Assembly (NCBI RefSeq): GCF_022701195.1
Contig: NZ_CP078089.1
Span: 1,674,001-1,738,000, forward strand
DNA length: 64,000 nucleotides
Reading direction: 5' to 3'
Origin: Allobaculum mucilyticum
GTDB taxonomy: Bacteria; Bacillota_I; Bacilli_A; Erysipelotrichales; Erysipelotrichaceae
Part shown: positions 53,970 through 62,061 of the stretch, piece after piece
Position numbering within the stretch: position 1 is the first letter of the stretch
Layout: each line of letters starts with the position of its first letter
Made by a program: the position numbers and the translations under genes
Notes under the pieces: generated by a model
Database searches by the model: none
Told to the model about the DNA's origin: nothing
What the model saw: only the letters and a program-made list of their open reading frames with translations

Positions 53970-54563
53970 ATGAAAAAATCGATTGCAGCCGGTGCTCTGA
54001 TCGCCATGGCCTCATTTCTCTATCTCAAAGCTGCTGCTCCTTTAGGAGCTCTGCTCTTCGGTTTCGCCCTGTGCTTTGTCTGTCTGTTTCAGCTTGATCT
54101 GTTTACCGGAAAGATCGGCTATCTTGGCGCCAAAGATCTGCCGTATGTAAAGATCCTTGCGGGAAACTTAATCGGTGCTGCCATTGTCTGCCTGCTTCTG
54201 CGCCAGAATACAGCCATCATTGAACCGGCCGAGACGCTCTGTGCAGCCAAAGCGGCACTGCCCTGGTACACCGCGCTGATTAACGGTACATTCTGCGGCG
54301 TACTGATGTATCTTGCGGTTGCCAGCTATGCACGCGGCTTTAAATCAGGATGCTTCCTTTGCGTCAGCGTATTTATCCTGTGCGGATTCGAGCACTCGAT
54401 TGCGGACTTTGCCTACATGATGTTTGGCTTTGCTTTCAGCATCAACCTGCTCTATATCCTGATCGGCAATGCGCTTGGCGCCGTCATCTGCCGTCTGCTT
54501 ATCGAAAACGATGCTCCATTCTTTAAATGGAACTTCTCAAAGAAGAGCGAAAAGGCAGAATAA
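53970..54563 (+). CDS. Short formate/nitrite transporter (FNT) family protein
   Basis: This encodes 197 residues, directly downstream of pyrF. Five or six hydrophobic helices are present. The central FNT elements are recognisable: FGFALCFVCLFQLDLFTGKIGYL (family: A-E-LFTGN), NGTFCGVLMYLAVASYARG, and FILCGFEHSIADFAYM with the pore His (family: GFEHSVAN). Typical FNT channels have 250-280 residues and six helices; here the N-terminal helix and loop are reduced. FNTs form pentameric pores for formate, nitrite, hydrosulfide or lactate. The start at 53970 has GGATGCGGAG upstream. Confidence 0.78.
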   Translation: MKKSIAAGALIAMASFLYLKAAAPLGALLFGFALCFVCLFQLDLFTGKIGYLGAKDLPYVKILAGNLIGAAIVCLLLRQNTAIIEPAETLCAAKAALPWYTALINGTFCGVLMYLAVASYARGFKSGCFLCVSVFILCGFEHSIADFAYMMFGFAFSINLLYILIGNALGAVICRLLIENDAPFFKWNFSKKSEKAE

Positions 54564-54591
54564 TCACGGCCAGGTTAAAAATAAGAATAAA

Positions 54592-54622
54592 AAAGGGACA
54601 GACCTTGTGTCTGTCCTTTTGC
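54592..54622. terminator. Bidirectional terminator between the FNT and lipoprotein genes
   Basis: GGACAGA and TCTGTCC with A-rich and T-rich flanks on either side. It serves both convergent genes. Confidence 0.8.
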
Positions 54623-54644
54623 GTTTGCGGGATAAAACAATTAA

Positions 54645-55043
54645 TTACTCAGCTTTTGCGGCTGCGATGGCTTCCTCTTCTGTAAAGCCATGGGATGTAA
54701 GTACTTCAACAGCCTCGTCGCCTTCGACCGGTTCTGCCATTTCATCGAGGTAGCGTTTTGCCTGTTCAGTCCAGTCAGCACCGTATTCATCAACAGCGGC
54801 TTCTGCACTTTCTTTCGAGTAGCCAAGGTAAACGAGCTGATCAATCAGGCCTTTGCGGGAATATGCCTGGGTATCCAGGTATTCAGCAACCTTGTAAATC
54901 GGCTGTTCCGAAGGAGCCGTTCTGGATTCAGAAACGGATGCCTCTGCAGCTTTTGAATCAGTATTTGATGAAGAACCGTTCGAGCAGGCAGCCAGAGAAA
55001 GAGCCATGGCTCCGCACAGAATGGCATAAAGTGTTTTTTTCAA
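54645..55043 (-). CDS. Ltp-family lipoprotein (superinfection-exclusion type), TTG start
   Basis: This encodes 132 residues. The start codon is TTG at 55043, behind an excellent GAGGAGG. Signal MKKTLYAILCGAMALSLAAC has a clear lipobox LAAC. After a Ser/Ala-rich linker come two short helix-turn-helix repeats, YSRKGLIDQLVYLGYSKESAEAAVDEYGADW... and AVEVLTSHGFTEEEAIAAA. These match the repeat of phage Ltp lipoproteins (PF07553), which sit on the cell surface and block DNA injection by incoming phage. No phage genes are nearby, so it is a chromosomal copy of unproven role. Confidence 0.85.
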   Translation of the reverse strand: MKKTLYAILCGAMALSLAACSNGSSSNTDSKAAEASVSESRTAPSEQPIYKVAEYLDTQAYSRKGLIDQLVYLGYSKESAEAAVDEYGADWTEQAKRYLDEMAEPVEGDEAVEVLTSHGFTEEEAIAAAKAE

Positions 55044-55172
55044 GATGAGTTCCTCCTCGGTCCATTATGTAGGAATTGGAAAATGAAATCAATTTCTCTT
55101 TGGAAAGGGCTTTCTGTCTGTCAGAGAGGCCAGCGGAAGGAACAGAGCTGAAATTATGGGTTTCTAAGATAG

Positions 55173-55210
55173 AAAATACCCGGTCATGACAATTCACGGC
55201 CGGGTGTTTT
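55173..55210 (-). terminator. Terminator of small-protein copy B3
   Basis: On the minus strand AAAACACCCGG pairs with CCGGGTATTTT (one mismatch) over a 16-base loop. Confidence 0.7.
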
Positions 55211-55275
55211 CTGGGTTGAAAGAGTGTTTTTTGTGAGCCGGTCTGGGGCCGGCGTTTTTGGGGGACGCTGCGAGC

Positions 55276-55536
55276 TTAAGCGATAGCAGCGAGAGCTTTT
55301 TTGACGAGAGCGATCTTTTCTGCTTCAACAGCAGCTTTTGCGTCGTCGCCTTCTGCTTTGTGTTTCTTCTCCCAGCCAGTCAGAGTGCCGAGGCGCTCAT
55401 CGAGACGGTCTTTAGCGGTCTGAGCATATTTGCCGGTTTCGTCGAAGTGAGCAGTCAGATCAGCGATGATTTCATCACCGTATTCTGTGCCGCCTACAGC
55501 AGCTTCAAGGGCTTTTGTGAATTCTTCTTTTGTCAT
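55276..55536 (-). CDS. Unrecognised small helical protein, copy B3
   Basis: This encodes 86 residues with a GGGAGG site. It shares MTKEEFTKALEAAVGG, YGDEIIADL, the invariant HFDETGKYAQTAKDRLDERLG and GWEKKHKAEGD with copies A3, B1 and B2. The C-terminus KKALAAIA closes a predicted third helix. It has its own promoter-like block at 55551-55593, which is shared with copy B1. Highly biased codons suggest strong expression. Confidence 0.87.
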   Translation of the reverse strand: MTKEEFTKALEAAVGGTEYGDEIIADLTAHFDETGKYAQTAKDRLDERLGTLTGWEKKHKAEGDDAKAAVEAEKIALVKKALAAIA

Positions 55537-55550
55537 GAGGATGACCTCCC

Positions 55551-55593
55551 TTTTCTTTACGCACTTATCATACGAGTCCCATCGAAATATTCC
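55551..55593 (-). promoter_or_regulatory. Promoter-like block of copy B3, shared with copy B1
   Basis: On the minus strand GGAAT, 16 bases, TATGAT, then GTAAAGAAAAGG leading into the ribosome site. The block upstream of 56492 has GGAAC, 16 bases, TATGAT and GTAAAGAAAAGG. GGAAY is not a standard -35. Confidence 0.5.
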
Positions 55594-55753
55594 TGTTCAG
55601 ATGACCGCAAAAAAATCGGAATAAACGATGAATAAAATACAGAGAATGAGATTAGATTACTGTTGTTCGTGGCAAGCCATCTGCCCGAAGAGTGCCAGTG
55701 CTGGATGCCTGGATCTGCCTCTGGATCTGCTCTGCCTTTCCCTGAAGCTGAAG

Positions 55754-55767
55754 TGCCCGATCGGGCA
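55754..55767. repeat. Perfect 14-bp palindrome
   Basis: TGCCCGATCGGGCA lies in the 325-base gap between copies B2 and B3. The remainder of the gap holds no gene. Confidence 0.5.
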
Positions 55768-55799
55768 TCCGGCAAGAGTAAAGAGAAAGAAATCAGAAC

Positions 55800-55829
55800 A
55801 AAAGAAAACGGAGGGAACGAGTCCCTCCG
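55800..55829 (-). terminator. Terminator of small-protein copy B2
   Basis: On the minus strand CGGAGGGA-CTCGT-TCCCTCCG is followed by TTTTCTTTT. Confidence 0.85.
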
Positions 55830-55861
55830 AACGTGATGCGGTGTCTTGTCTGCCAGATCAG

Positions 55862-56122
55862 TTAAGCGATAGCAGCGAGAGCTTTTTTAGCGATAGCGAT
55901 CTTTTCAGCTTCTTCAGCAGCTTTAGCGGTTTCGCCTTCGGCAGTATGTTTCTTTTCCCATCCGGTGAGGGTAGCGATTCTCTCGTCGAGACGGTCTTTA
56001 GCGGTCTGAGCATATTTGCCAGTTTCGTCGAAGTGTGCAACCAGGTCAGCGATGATTTCGTCGCCGTAAGCTGTGCCGCCAACTGCGGTTTCAAGTACTT
56101 TTTTGAATTCGTCTTTTGTCAT
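55862..56122 (-). CDS. Unrecognised small helical protein, copy B2
   Basis: This encodes 86 residues from the ATG at 56122 with an AAGGAGG site; a longer frame to 56191 runs through hairpins and is rejected. It is very close to copy B3 (MTKDEFKKVLETAVGG, HFDETGKYAQTAKDRLDERIA, GWEKKHTAEGE, KKALAAIA). It lies 106 bases after copy B1 without a terminator between, so the pair is probably one transcript, with hairpins in the spacer. Confidence 0.87.
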   Translation of the reverse strand: MTKDEFKKVLETAVGGTAYGDEIIADLVAHFDETGKYAQTAKDRLDERIATLTGWEKKHTAEGETAKAAEEAEKIAIAKKALAAIA

Positions 56123-56145
56123 GATAGATGACCTCCTTAGTGGTT

Positions 56146-56182
56146 GATTCGCGAAGAATCTGCGAAAGCTCGAAGCTTCCGC
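56146..56182 (-). promoter_or_regulatory. Two hairpins in the B1-B2 spacer
   Basis: GATTC/GAATC (56146-56160) and GCGAAAGC/GCTTCCGC (56162-56182) lie just before the AAGGAGG of copy B2, as before copies A2 and A3. Confidence 0.45.
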
Positions 56183-56228
56183 TATTTCCAAGCATTCGGA
56201 AGAATCCCGGATGCTGTCTGGACTGTGT

Positions 56229-56492
56229 TTATGCGTTGATGGCTGCCAGAGCCTTCAGAACAACCGCAAGCTTGTCAGCCTCGTCGGCTGCTTTTGCATA
56301 ATCGCCTGCAGCGATATGTTTTTTCAGCCAGCCGTTGATCGAGCCAAGACGCTCGTCGAGACGGTCTTTTGCGTTCTGAGCGTACTTGCCGGTTTCATCG
56401 AAGTGCTCCGCCAGATCTGCGACGACTTCTTTACCGTAGTCGGAAGCACCAATTGCGGCATCCAGTTTTTTGGTGAAATCTTCATTCGTCAT
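56229..56492 (-). CDS. Unrecognised small helical protein, copy B1 (most divergent)
   Basis: This encodes 87 residues from the ATG at 56492 (AAGGAGA site). It keeps the HFDETGKYAQNAKDRLDERLG core but differs at the ends: MTNEDFTKKLDAAIGASDYGKEV replaces the VGG-x-x-YGDEI turn, GWLKKHIAAGDYAKAADEADKL replaces the acidic helix, and it ends LKALAAINA. First gene of the minus-strand cluster, with a promoter-like block upstream. Confidence 0.85.
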   Translation of the reverse strand: MTNEDFTKKLDAAIGASDYGKEVVADLAEHFDETGKYAQNAKDRLDERLGSINGWLKKHIAAGDYAKAADEADKLAVVLKALAAINA

Positions 56493-56506
56493 GGGGAAAC
56501 ATCTCC

Positions 56507-56549
56507 TTTTCTTTACACACACATCATACCGGGTGAGTTGAAGTGTTCC
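56507..56549 (-). promoter_or_regulatory. Promoter-like block of copy B1
   Basis: GGAAC, 16 bases, TATGAT, then GTAAAGAAAAGG on the minus strand. Same layout and spacing as 55551-55593. Confidence 0.5.
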
Positions 56550-56878
56550 TTTTGGCGTGCTCATCTTTTTTGCGGAATGTTTCTGATGCTTTAAGACAGT
56601 AAAATGTATGGAAAAGAATGCTGTGAAGGATATACATCCGTCGTGAATGTCCAGTCAGATGCTCAGTTCACCCCAAATTTGCGAATGGAAAAATGGGGTG
56701 CCTGTGTTCCTGAAAGAGAAAAAGACACAGGCTAAACAGCAGAGAAGAGAGAGCGAAGAGCAGAGAAAGTCTGTACAGACAGGCGGGTGTGCCTGAAGGA
56801 GAAGCAGGCAGACCTGCGTACAATACGGATAAGAAGTACTATAAGAAATAAATATTGAACGATCAGGAGGGTTTGAAT
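56550..56878. other. Intergenic region between small-protein cluster and membrane peptide
   Basis: No other gene is seen. Two loose stems occur: CACCCCA/TGGGGTG at about 56669-56701 and CCTGTGT/ACACAGG at about 56701-56733. TATAAG at about 56840 could be the -10 for the peptide gene, without a clear -35. Confidence 0.35.
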
Positions 56879-56995
56879 ATGCAGCAGACAAAATGGATCG
56901 TGACTCTGATCAGCGCAATGCTGATCATCAGCGCACTTGCTGGAGTCTTCCTTGGAATTAAGGAAGAGTTCGACCAGGAGAAAAAGGAAAGCTGA
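56879..56995 (+). CDS. 38-residue single-span membrane peptide
   Basis: The ATG at 56879 follows CAGGAGG at good spacing. The peptide is MQQTKW, then about 19 hydrophobic residues (IVTLISAMLIISALAGVFL), then a charged tail GIKEEFDQEKKES and TGA. The size, a single transmembrane helix with a basic outer start and acidic/Lys tail, and a following strong terminator support a real micro-gene. It resembles no toxin I can name; function unknown. Confidence 0.7.
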   Translation: MQQTKWIVTLISAMLIISALAGVFLGIKEEFDQEKKES

Positions 56996-57045
56996 ACGGA
57001 TCAAAGAAGGATCCGGAGTTCAGCAGCTTCACTCAGCACAGAAGA

Positions 57046-57084
57046 AGGGCTGCAGAGCAAAGAAAACTCTGCAGTCCTTTTTCT
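57046..57084 (+). terminator. Terminator of the membrane peptide gene
   Basis: GGCTGCAGAG and CTCTGCAGTCC pair around nine bases, followed by TTTTTC. Confidence 0.82.
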
Positions 57085-57199
57085 GTATGAAACTTAGCAG
57101 TCCAAATGAGTATGTTTTTTAACGGTGGCGGGCAAGAAATTATTGAATATGTGATAAAAGCGGATGATTTTAGCATACTTTGGGAGATAATAAAAGGGC

Positions 57200-57229
57200 T
57201 TTCATTTGACCTTTTGTTCCTTTTATAAT
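57200..57229 (+). promoter_or_regulatory. Probable promoter of the family 2 glycosidase gene
   Basis: TATAAT at 57224-57229, with TTTCAT 18 bases upstream as a weak -35. The region 57120-57223 is very A/T rich. The start would be about 50 bases before the ATG. Confidence 0.5.
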
Positions 57230-57286
57230 AAGGGTGATTTTCAAGGCAACTTGATGATTCAGGGATTATTTATAAGAGGAAAAGAA

Positions 57287-60200
57287 ATGAAAAACACGAA
57301 ATGGCTTCGACGCACAGGTGCGACTCTGCTTGGCGGAATGATGGCAATCAGTTCCGTTTCCATGCAGATGAGCCTTCCTGTTGCAGCTGAAGAAACCAAT
57401 TCTGATCAGATGGTTTCTGCACCGGAAATTGTTCCTGTTACGCAGATTAACGATCAGGCCAGAACGGTCAACCTGAACTCCGGATGGAAATTCACCCTGT
57501 CCGATCCGGCAAATGCGCAGAACAGCACATTTGATGATTCTCTCTGGGAGAGCGTCAATCTTCCCCACGATTACTCGATCGACCAGGAATACACCGCTCA
57601 GGGTGAAGCGGAGAGCGGATACAAGCTTGGCGGCGTGGGCTGGTACCGCAAATCCTTCACACTTGGCTCTTCATTTAACAAGCGTGTGGTTGTGGAATTC
57701 AACGGTGTCTATATGGACTGCCAGGTCTATCTCAACGGACACAAACTGGGCGAACATCCATACGGCTATACCGGTTTTGCATTTGATCTGACTGATTATC
57801 TGAATAAGGATGGCGAGAACGTTCTTGCGGTCCGCGTCAATCATCAGACCCCGTCTTCCCGCTGGTATTCCGGAAGCGGTATTTACCGTGACGTCAATCT
57901 GACTATTACAGATGCTGTGCATGTCGGTTATGACGGCGTTGTTGTCAGCTCGCCAAATCTGAAAGCAGAAAAGGATTCCGGTACTGTAACAACGAAAACA
58001 AAAGTTGATGTAGTCAACGATTCCGATGCATCTAAAACAGTAACTGTGAAAAACACGATCATCGCTGCAGATGGTACTGAAATCGGAACGAAATCAAGCG
58101 ATCAGACAGTTGCAGCAAATGCAGCAGCGACTGTTGAACAGGATATTGCTGCATCGTCTCCAGAGCTCTGGAGCACAGAAAATCCAAATCTGTATACCCT
58201 TAAAACAGAAATCCTGGATGGACCCGATGTCATCGATACTGTCGAAACATCGTTTGGATACCGCTATTTCGAATTTGACCGTGACACAGGCTTCTCTCTA
58301 AACGGCAAGAAAACCAAACTGAAAGGCGTGTGCATGCATCACGACCAGGGCGCCCTTGGTGCTGCTGCAGATGACCGTGCCATGGAACGCCAGATTCAGA
58401 TCATGAAGAAAATGGGCGTCAATGCGATCCGTATTACCCATAACCCTGGCGATCCGGACTTCATTGCCGCGTGCAGCCGTGAAGGCATTCTTGTAATCAA
58501 CGAAATTTTCGATGGCTGGATCGGTTCTAAGAACGGAAACAGCATGGATTATGCCCGCTTCTTCAACCAGACCGTCGGTTCGGACAATGAAATTCTCAAC
58601 AAAAAAGACGGCGAAAAATGGTCGCAGTTTGATGTGCGTGCTGCAGTCCAGGAAAGCCGCAACGAACCATCTGTCATCATGTACTCCCTTGGAAACGAGA
58701 TTTTTGAAGGATCTTATGACTGGAGTGCACAGAGCGGTGCTATTGCAAAAGAACTGATTGCCGGCGTCAAAGAAAACAATACCGATCAGCTGGTCACCTT
58801 TGGAGGCAATAAACTTAAGCGTGGCGGTACGCAGGAAAATGCGGTCGCCGATGCAATTACAGAAGCTGGCGGCGTTGTCGGCGCGAACTATTTCTCCAGC
58901 GGAGAGTTCGATGAAATTTTCAATCAGCACACCGGATGGACTCTGTATGGTTCAGAAACTGCATCTCATGTCAATTCCCGCGGCGTATATAACGTATTGG
59001 GAAGCCAGGCCTTGAATTCAGATCTGCTTCTGACCAGCTACGATTACTCTGCGGTTGGCTGGGGAAAATCAGCCAGCGACGCGTGGTATACAACGATTAC
59101 TTCTGACTACAATGCAGGTGAATTTGTCTGGACCGGCTTTGACTATCTTGGCGAGCCAACTCCAAAGAACGGAACTGGTTCGGGCTGGACTGCCGGAACG
59201 AATTCGCCGAAGAACTCCTATTTTGGAATTGTCGACACAGCCGGCCTGCCTAAAGACAACTATTACCTGTACCAGAGCTTATGGAACGAAGATGTCAATA
59301 CGCTTCATGTTCTCCCGGCATGGAACCGCGATGCAGTGACCACGAACGGAAACGGAAAAGTTCCTGTTGTCGTCTATTCCGATGCTCCAAGTGTCGAACT
59401 GTTCTTTACGCCAAAAGGCTCGACCGAGCGTACATCGCTTGGCAAAAAGACATTTACTGAGAAGACGACAGATGCCGGCTACACTTATCAGCTTTATGAA
59501 GGCGCAGGCAAACAGAACGCGGAGCATCGTAACCTGTATCTGACCTGGGATGTTGAGTACCAGGACGGCAAGATTGAAGCTGTTGCTTACGATAAGGATG
59601 GCAATCAGATCACAGATACAGAAGGCCGCAGCTTTGTAGAAACAGCGGATGCGTTCTCGAATATTGAGCTGGAAGCAGATCGTCCTGTAATTGACGGCGA
59701 CGGTACCGATCTTTCCTACGTCACCATTTCGCTGACCGACAGTGATGGAACGATTGTTCCAACGGCAAAAAACAACGTGAAGGTTACTGTTGAAGGTGCC
59801 GGAGAACTGGCTGGTCTGGATAACGGCGTACAGCCGGATCATCAGAGCTACCGCGACAACAACCGCAAAGCACAGGCTGGTCAGCTTGTAGCAATCATTC
59901 GCTCCAATGGCAAAGCAGGCGATATCACTGTCAAAGCTTCGGCAGACGGCGTTGAATCCGAACCGCTTACCATCAAAGCAAATGAAGTTGCAGGAGAGAC
60001 AGGCGACTCTCTGACAAGCTTTGAATATTCGCGTATTTATTATGTAAAAACCGGAACGAAACCTTCGCTCCCATCAACAATCACAGCTCATTACAATGAC
60101 GGCACTTCCGACTCGAAAGCTGTAGTCTGGGAAGATATCGATGATGCACAGGTTGTAGAATCGGGTACATTCTCTGTTCGCGGAACCTGCGATGGTCAGA

Positions 60201-61924
60201 CAGTCAGCGTGACGGTCTATGTCATTGATGCAGTATCGAGTCTGCTCAATGTATCTCAGGTCGTTGCCAAGGGCGTCGTACCGACACTGCCGGAAACCCG
60301 CCGTGCTGTTCTTGATGACGGTGAAATCCTCGATGCCAGCTTTGAAGTTGACTGGCAGATGCCAGAAGCTTCCGCGTTTGCGGAAGCCGGAACAGTAGAA
60401 ATTCCTGGTACAGCAACTGTATTTGGTCAGACTGTTCCAGTAAAAGCATACGTTCGCGTAGCTGATGCAGAGGTCACTCTTGCAGAAAGCGTAACGCCGG
60501 CAGCTAAAGTCTCGCAGAGCATTCCTGCAGAATTGCAGAGCGACAGTCTTGAGGCGATCAAAGACGGCGATACAGAATATAAGACAGTACAAAGCGGTCC
60601 GAACACTTCTGTCTGGTCCAACTATGACTACTGCTTCAATACGCCGGAAAACAAGACCTGCTACGTTGACTTTGAATATGACACGCAGCAGACGGTCGGA
60701 CAGATCAAGATTCATTTTGCTTCTGATGGATGGTCCGCTTCTTACCCTGATGCAAATACGACAAAATTTGAGATCAGTGAGGACGGAACCAACTGGAAAG
60801 AACTTCAGGCAACAGAAACTATCGGTGAAGCTACCGGAAATCAGACATGCTACACCTATAATTTTGCCCCGGTTAGCTATACCTTCCTGCGCGTTAACTT
60901 CACGAACCCTGATGGCAAAAAACCAGGAAACAACAATAACAAGTGCCTTGCGGTAACAGAAGTTGAACAGTTCAAAGCTGTCAGCTCGATCGTCACCTAT
61001 GGCGATGCAGAGCTTGAAAGCCTGACTCTTGGCGGCGAAGCAGTTGATGCAGCAATGCTTGCAACAAAGACTGTCACCACCAAACAGGCACCTGGAACTC
61101 TGGAATTCACTTCGAAGAACAATGGTGCTGTTACCGTTCTTCCTGTCATCAACGACACCCAGGTACTGCTTGTTGAAGCAGAAGACGCTTCTGATATTAC
61201 GAAATACACCATTCAGTACAACACTGCTGACCCGTCTGACGACTACCGCGACATTGACCGGACCCGTCTGACAGCTGAAGCTGGTTCGGCGCAGGAACCT
61301 GGCAATGCTGCTTCCTGCGTTCTGGATAACAATACAGGAACACACTGGCATACAGCCTGGGATCCAAAAGCAGATAATGATGAGCTCTGGATTGTACTGA
61401 AATCGTCCAACGGTGAAGAAATGACTGTTGACGGTCTGCGCTATCTGCCACGTACGGAGATGATCAACGGTCTGATTTACACCTATCGCATCGAAGCACT
61501 TGGTGCTGACGGTGAATGGACAACAGTAGCCGAAGGCGACTTTGAGCGGGATAATTCGACCTGGAAACGCGTTCAGTTTAACCCGGTGAAGACCACTGCA
61601 ATCCGTCTGTTTGCGGTTGATTCTCATGAAGATAAGGCAGGACGTCACGCAAGTGCCGCAGAACTTCGTCTGACCGGTTCCATTTCTGATGGCGAAGAAC
61701 TCAATTACACTCTGATTGATCAGGTACTCGAAACGAAGGACGATGTCGTAGCTGGCAACTTCAAGTCGACTGCGGATTATACAAAAGCATGGAACAGTGC
61801 AGATTCAATTCGCAATACGGCTGTTACGCAGGAAGCTCTTGATGATGCAGCAATTGCCCTGAACCAGGAACTGCTGAAACTTCGTCTGAATCCTTCCAAA
61901 GAAGCGCTCGACAACCTGAAATAA
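57287..61924 (+). CDS. Secreted multidomain glycoside hydrolase family 2 (beta-galactosidase-type)
   Basis: This encodes 1545 residues from the ATG at 57287 (AGAGGA site). A signal peptide covers ~1-35. The GH2 sugar-binding domain is ~60-205 (LPHDYSID, GGVGWYRKSF, SGIYRDV), an Ig-like sandwich ~215-325, and the TIM barrel ~330-640 with acid/base Glu in SLGNEIFEGS (~470) and nucleophile Glu in YGSETAS (~556). DUF4982-like and GH2 C-terminal Ig domains follow to ~900, two Big_4-like Ig units (~910-1062), two F5/8-type C (discoidin) carbohydrate-binding domains (~1065-1240, ~1325-1470) and a C-terminal helical hairpin. No LPxTG or anchor. It likely trims beta-galactosides or similar sugars from host or dietary glycans; linkage unknown. 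Confidence 0.9.
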   Translation: MKNTKWLRRTGATLLGGMMAISSVSMQMSLPVAAEETNSDQMVSAPEIVPVTQINDQARTVNLNSGWKFTLSDPANAQNSTFDDSLWESVNLPHDYSIDQEYTAQGEAESGYKLGGVGWYRKSFTLGSSFNKRVVVEFNGVYMDCQVYLNGHKLGEHPYGYTGFAFDLTDYLNKDGENVLAVRVNHQTPSSRWYSGSGIYRDVNLTITDAVHVGYDGVVVSSPNLKAEKDSGTVTTKTKVDVVNDSDASKTVTVKNTIIAADGTEIGTKSSDQTVAANAAATVEQDIAASSPELWSTENPNLYTLKTEILDGPDVIDTVETSFGYRYFEFDRDTGFSLNGKKTKLKGVCMHHDQGALGAAADDRAMERQIQIMKKMGVNAIRITHNPGDPDFIAACSREGILVINEIFDGWIGSKNGNSMDYARFFNQTVGSDNEILNKKDGEKWSQFDVRAAVQESRNEPSVIMYSLGNEIFEGSYDWSAQSGAIAKELIAGVKENNTDQLVTFGGNKLKRGGTQENAVADAITEAGGVVGANYFSSGEFDEIFNQHTGWTLYGSETASHVNSRGVYNVLGSQALNSDLLLTSYDYSAVGWGKSASDAWYTTITSDYNAGEFVWTGFDYLGEPTPKNGTGSGWTAGTNSPKNSYFGIVDTAGLPKDNYYLYQSLWNEDVNTLHVLPAWNRDAVTTNGNGKVPVVVYSDAPSVELFFTPKGSTERTSLGKKTFTEKTTDAGYTYQLYEGAGKQNAEHRNLYLTWDVEYQDGKIEAVAYDKDGNQITDTEGRSFVETADAFSNIELEADRPVIDGDGTDLSYVTISLTDSDGTIVPTAKNNVKVTVEGAGELAGLDNGVQPDHQSYRDNNRKAQAGQLVAIIRSNGKAGDITVKASADGVESEPLTIKANEVAGETGDSLTSFEYSRIYYVKTGTKPSLPSTITAHYNDGTSDSKAVVWEDIDDAQVVESGTFSVRGTCDGQTVSVTVYVIDAVSSLLNVSQVVAKGVVPTLPETRRAVLDDGEILDASFEVDWQMPEASAFAEAGTVEIPGTATVFGQTVPVKAYVRVADAEVTLAESVTPAAKVSQSIPAELQSDSLEAIKDGDTEYKTVQSGPNTSVWSNYDYCFNTPENKTCYVDFEYDTQQTVGQIKIHFASDGWSASYPDANTTKFEISEDGTNWKELQATETIGEATGNQTCYTYNFAPVSYTFLRVNFTNPDGKKPGNNNNKCLAVTEVEQFKAVSSIVTYGDAELESLTLGGEAVDAAMLATKTVTTKQAPGTLEFTSKNNGAVTVLPVINDTQVLLVEAEDASDITKYTIQYNTADPSDDYRDIDRTRLTAEAGSAQEPGNAASCVLDNNTGTHWHTAWDPKADNDELWIVLKSSNGEEMTVDGLRYLPRTEMINGLIYTYRIEALGADGEWTTVAEGDFERDNSTWKRVQFNPVKTTAIRLFAVDSHEDKAGRHASAAELRLTGSISDGEELNYTLIDQVLETKDDVVAGNFKSTADYTKAWNSADSIRNTAVTQEALDDAAIALNQELLKLRLNPSKEALDNLK

Positions 61925-62013
61925 AACCAATTCTGGCTTTTGCCAGATCTGCGGAAGAAGAGGGCGCTCTAAATTTTGTTGAGGTTTTGATACCTACGAG
62001 CTTTTCAAAAGCT

Positions 62014-62037
62014 TGAGGTTTCAAAACCTCATTTTTG
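62014..62037 (+). terminator. Terminator after the glycosidase gene
   Basis: TGAGGTT-TCAA-AACCTCA followed by TTTTTG. A second palindromic stem (AGCTTTT/AAAAGCT) lies just before it at about 61999-62013. Confidence 0.65.
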
Positions 62038-62061
62038 TTTAAAGGGGAACCTGGACTGTCA

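Noticed and set aside
55628-56131. 167-residue plus-strand frame over the small-protein cluster
   Set aside because: It is the antisense of copy B2 and crosses its terminator; the minus-strand copies have ribosome sites and paralogues, this does not.
54645-57000. Prophage remnant around the Ltp-like lipoprotein
   Set aside because: No integrase, structural or lysis genes and no attachment repeats are visible.
60074-61648. 524-residue open frame on the minus strand
   Set aside because: Antisense to the family 2 glycosidase, whose domains account for the region.
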